DNA of 5,856 nt from contig DXDV01000119.1 in NCBI GenBank assembly GCA_019115345.1, forward strand, positions 1 through 5,856, given 5' to 3'. The notes below the pieces were generated by a model, which worked only from the letters and a program-made list of their open reading frames with translations, was not told the DNA's origin and searched no databases. This document shows, in pieces, positions 5,255 to 5,856 of this stretch (position 1 is its first letter; the number at the start of each line of letters is the position of its first letter). Both the position numbers and the translations under genes were made by a program. Source of the stretch: Candidatus Intestinimonas stercorigallinarum (GTDB taxonomy: Bacteria; Bacillota; Clostridia; Oscillospirales; Oscillospiraceae).

Positions 5255-5341
5255 CAGAGCCCTACGGCTTTTTTAGCAGTTGAACCTGTGCCCGGCCCCC
5301 CGGACCCATGTTCAAATGCTAAAAAGGGTCCGACGGCTCTG
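5255..5341 (+). promoter_or_regulatory. Long imperfect hairpin in the pnp leader
   Basis: About 27 base pairs can form in four blocks: CAGAGCC/GGCTCTG (5255-5261 with 5335-5341), CGG/CCG (5265-5267 with 5330-5332), an 11-bp block (5268-5278 with 5317-5327, one G-U) and TTGAAC/GTTCAA (5280-5285 with 5310-5315). The apical region holds a small CCGG/CCGG hairpin (5292-5303). Two competing folds exist: CGGACCC/GGGTCCG (5301-5307 with 5326-5332), and a short terminator-like AGCC/GGCT hairpin (5258-5261 with 5266-5269) running into a T stretch. In Escherichia coli the leader ahead of pnp carries a long stem-loop cut by RNase III, through which PNPase represses its own expression. A similar role here is inference. 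Confidence 0.6.
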
Positions 5342-5372
5342 ACGTGACACCCAATCACAAAGGAGGAACCAC

Positions 5373-5856
5373 ATGTCAACCGTCATCACTCACAAGCAGT
5401 TCCCCAACCACAAGACCTACAAGATGGACCTGTGCGGCCGTCCCCTCACCATCGACGTGGGCAAGGTGGCCGAGCTGGCCACCGCCTCGGCCATGGTGAC
5501 CTACGGCGAGACCACCGTGCTGGTGGCCGTCACCGCCGCCCCCCGTCCCCGGGACGGGGTGGACTTCTTCCCCCTGAGCGTGGACTTCGAGGAGAAGCTC
5601 TACGCCGTGGGCCGCATCCCCGGCTCCTTCATGCGCCGTGAGGGTCAGCCCTCCCTGCCCGCCGTGCTGGCCGCCCGGGTCATCGACCGCTCCATCCGCC
5701 CCCTCTTCCCCTACGACTTCCGCAACGACGTGGTGGTCACCGCCACCGTCATGAGCGTGGACCGGGACTGCTCTCCCGAGTTCACCGCCATGGTGGGCGT
5801 GTCCGCCTGCCTGGCCTTCTCCCCCATCCCCTGGGCGGGCCCCATCGGCTGCCTGG
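5373..5856 (+). CDS. pnp: Polynucleotide phosphorylase, N-terminal part (cut by the window edge)
   Basis: PNPase is a trimeric 3'-to-5' exoribonuclease that degrades RNA with phosphate, releasing nucleoside diphosphates, and it takes part in mRNA turnover. Only the first 161 codons are inside the window; full-length family members are about 700 residues. What is visible is most of the first RNase PH domain: CGRPLTIDVGKVAELATAS (21-39), YGETTVLVAV (44-53), the segment DFFPLSVDFEEKLYAVGRIP (64-83), the RNA-contacting loop GSFMRREGQPS (84-94) and RSIRPLFP (106-113). The ATG at 5373 follows a perfect AAAGGAGG (5359-5366) by 6 bases. The frame is open to the last base, so the gene continues to the right. 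It follows rpsO with a 188-base gap holding a terminator and a long hairpin. Confidence 0.97.
   Translation, partial: MSTVITHKQFPNHKTYKMDLCGRPLTIDVGKVAELATASAMVTYGETTVLVAVTAAPRPRDGVDFFPLSVDFEEKLYAVGRIPGSFMRREGQPSLPAVLAARVIDRSIRPLFPYDFRNDVVVTATVMSVDRDCSPEFTAMVGVSACLAFSPIPWAGPIGCL

Noticed and set aside
5280..5325. Possible promoter for pnp using TTGAAC and TGCTAAAAA
   Set aside because: TTGAAC is a fair -35, but no acceptable -10 lies 16-18 bases downstream. These bases are better explained as arms of the long hairpin.
1..5856. Mobile element, CRISPR array, tRNA or rRNA gene, defence or biosynthetic cluster
   Set aside because: I found no transposase, integrase, regularly spaced repeats, tRNA-like fold or accessory gene set. 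The genes are ordinary chromosomal ones.

Overview
The window reads as chromosome of a GC-rich, endospore-forming member of the Bacillota, most likely a gut clostridium of the Oscillospiraceae type (Flavonifractor/Pseudoflavonifractor-like). Coding DNA is rich in G/C at third positions, a SpoIIP engulfment hydrolase is present, Shine-Dalgarno sequences are strong (AAGGAG or AGGAGG), promoters look SigA-like, and an rpsO-pnp pair is present. The taxon is inference from these features; no search was run.

Layout, left to right. Positions 1-362 hold no supportable gene: a more A/T-rich stretch, then a run of GC-rich hairpins (about 194-281), then an extended -10 promoter. Positions 363-1604 encode a secreted lipoprotein peptidyl-prolyl isomerase of the PrsA/parvulin type, closed by a strong terminator. 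After a promoter at 1820-1848, positions 1935-2522 encode a flavodoxin-fold NAD(P)H:FMN reductase or iron-sulfur-flavoprotein-like oxidoreductase with a cysteine cluster. It ends at a 14-bp terminator hairpin in the short gap before the convergent spoIIP gene (minus strand, 3734-2583). spoIIP is preceded by a good match to a sporulation SigmaE promoter. Divergent from it, with its own extended -10 SigA-type promoter, is a YihY/BrkB-family membrane protein (3882-4712).

The right end is housekeeping: rpsO (ribosomal protein S15, 4918-5184) with a structured leader, a strong terminator, then a long imperfect RNA hairpin (5255-5341) directly ahead of pnp (polynucleotide phosphorylase, starting at 5373 and cut by the window edge). 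The rpsO-pnp order is a classical arrangement. In well-studied bacteria both genes are controlled post-transcriptionally by RNA structures in exactly these two gaps, so the two leaders are the most interesting non-coding parts here.

The left and middle genes look like separate transcription units, each with its own promoter and, in most cases, its own terminator. I see no mobile element, CRISPR array, tRNA, rRNA or toxin/defence module. I found no convincing new multi-gene system; the items worth a second look are the RNA structures around rpsO and pnp, the SigmaE-like promoter, the hairpin cluster at the left end, and the low-complexity tail of the foldase.
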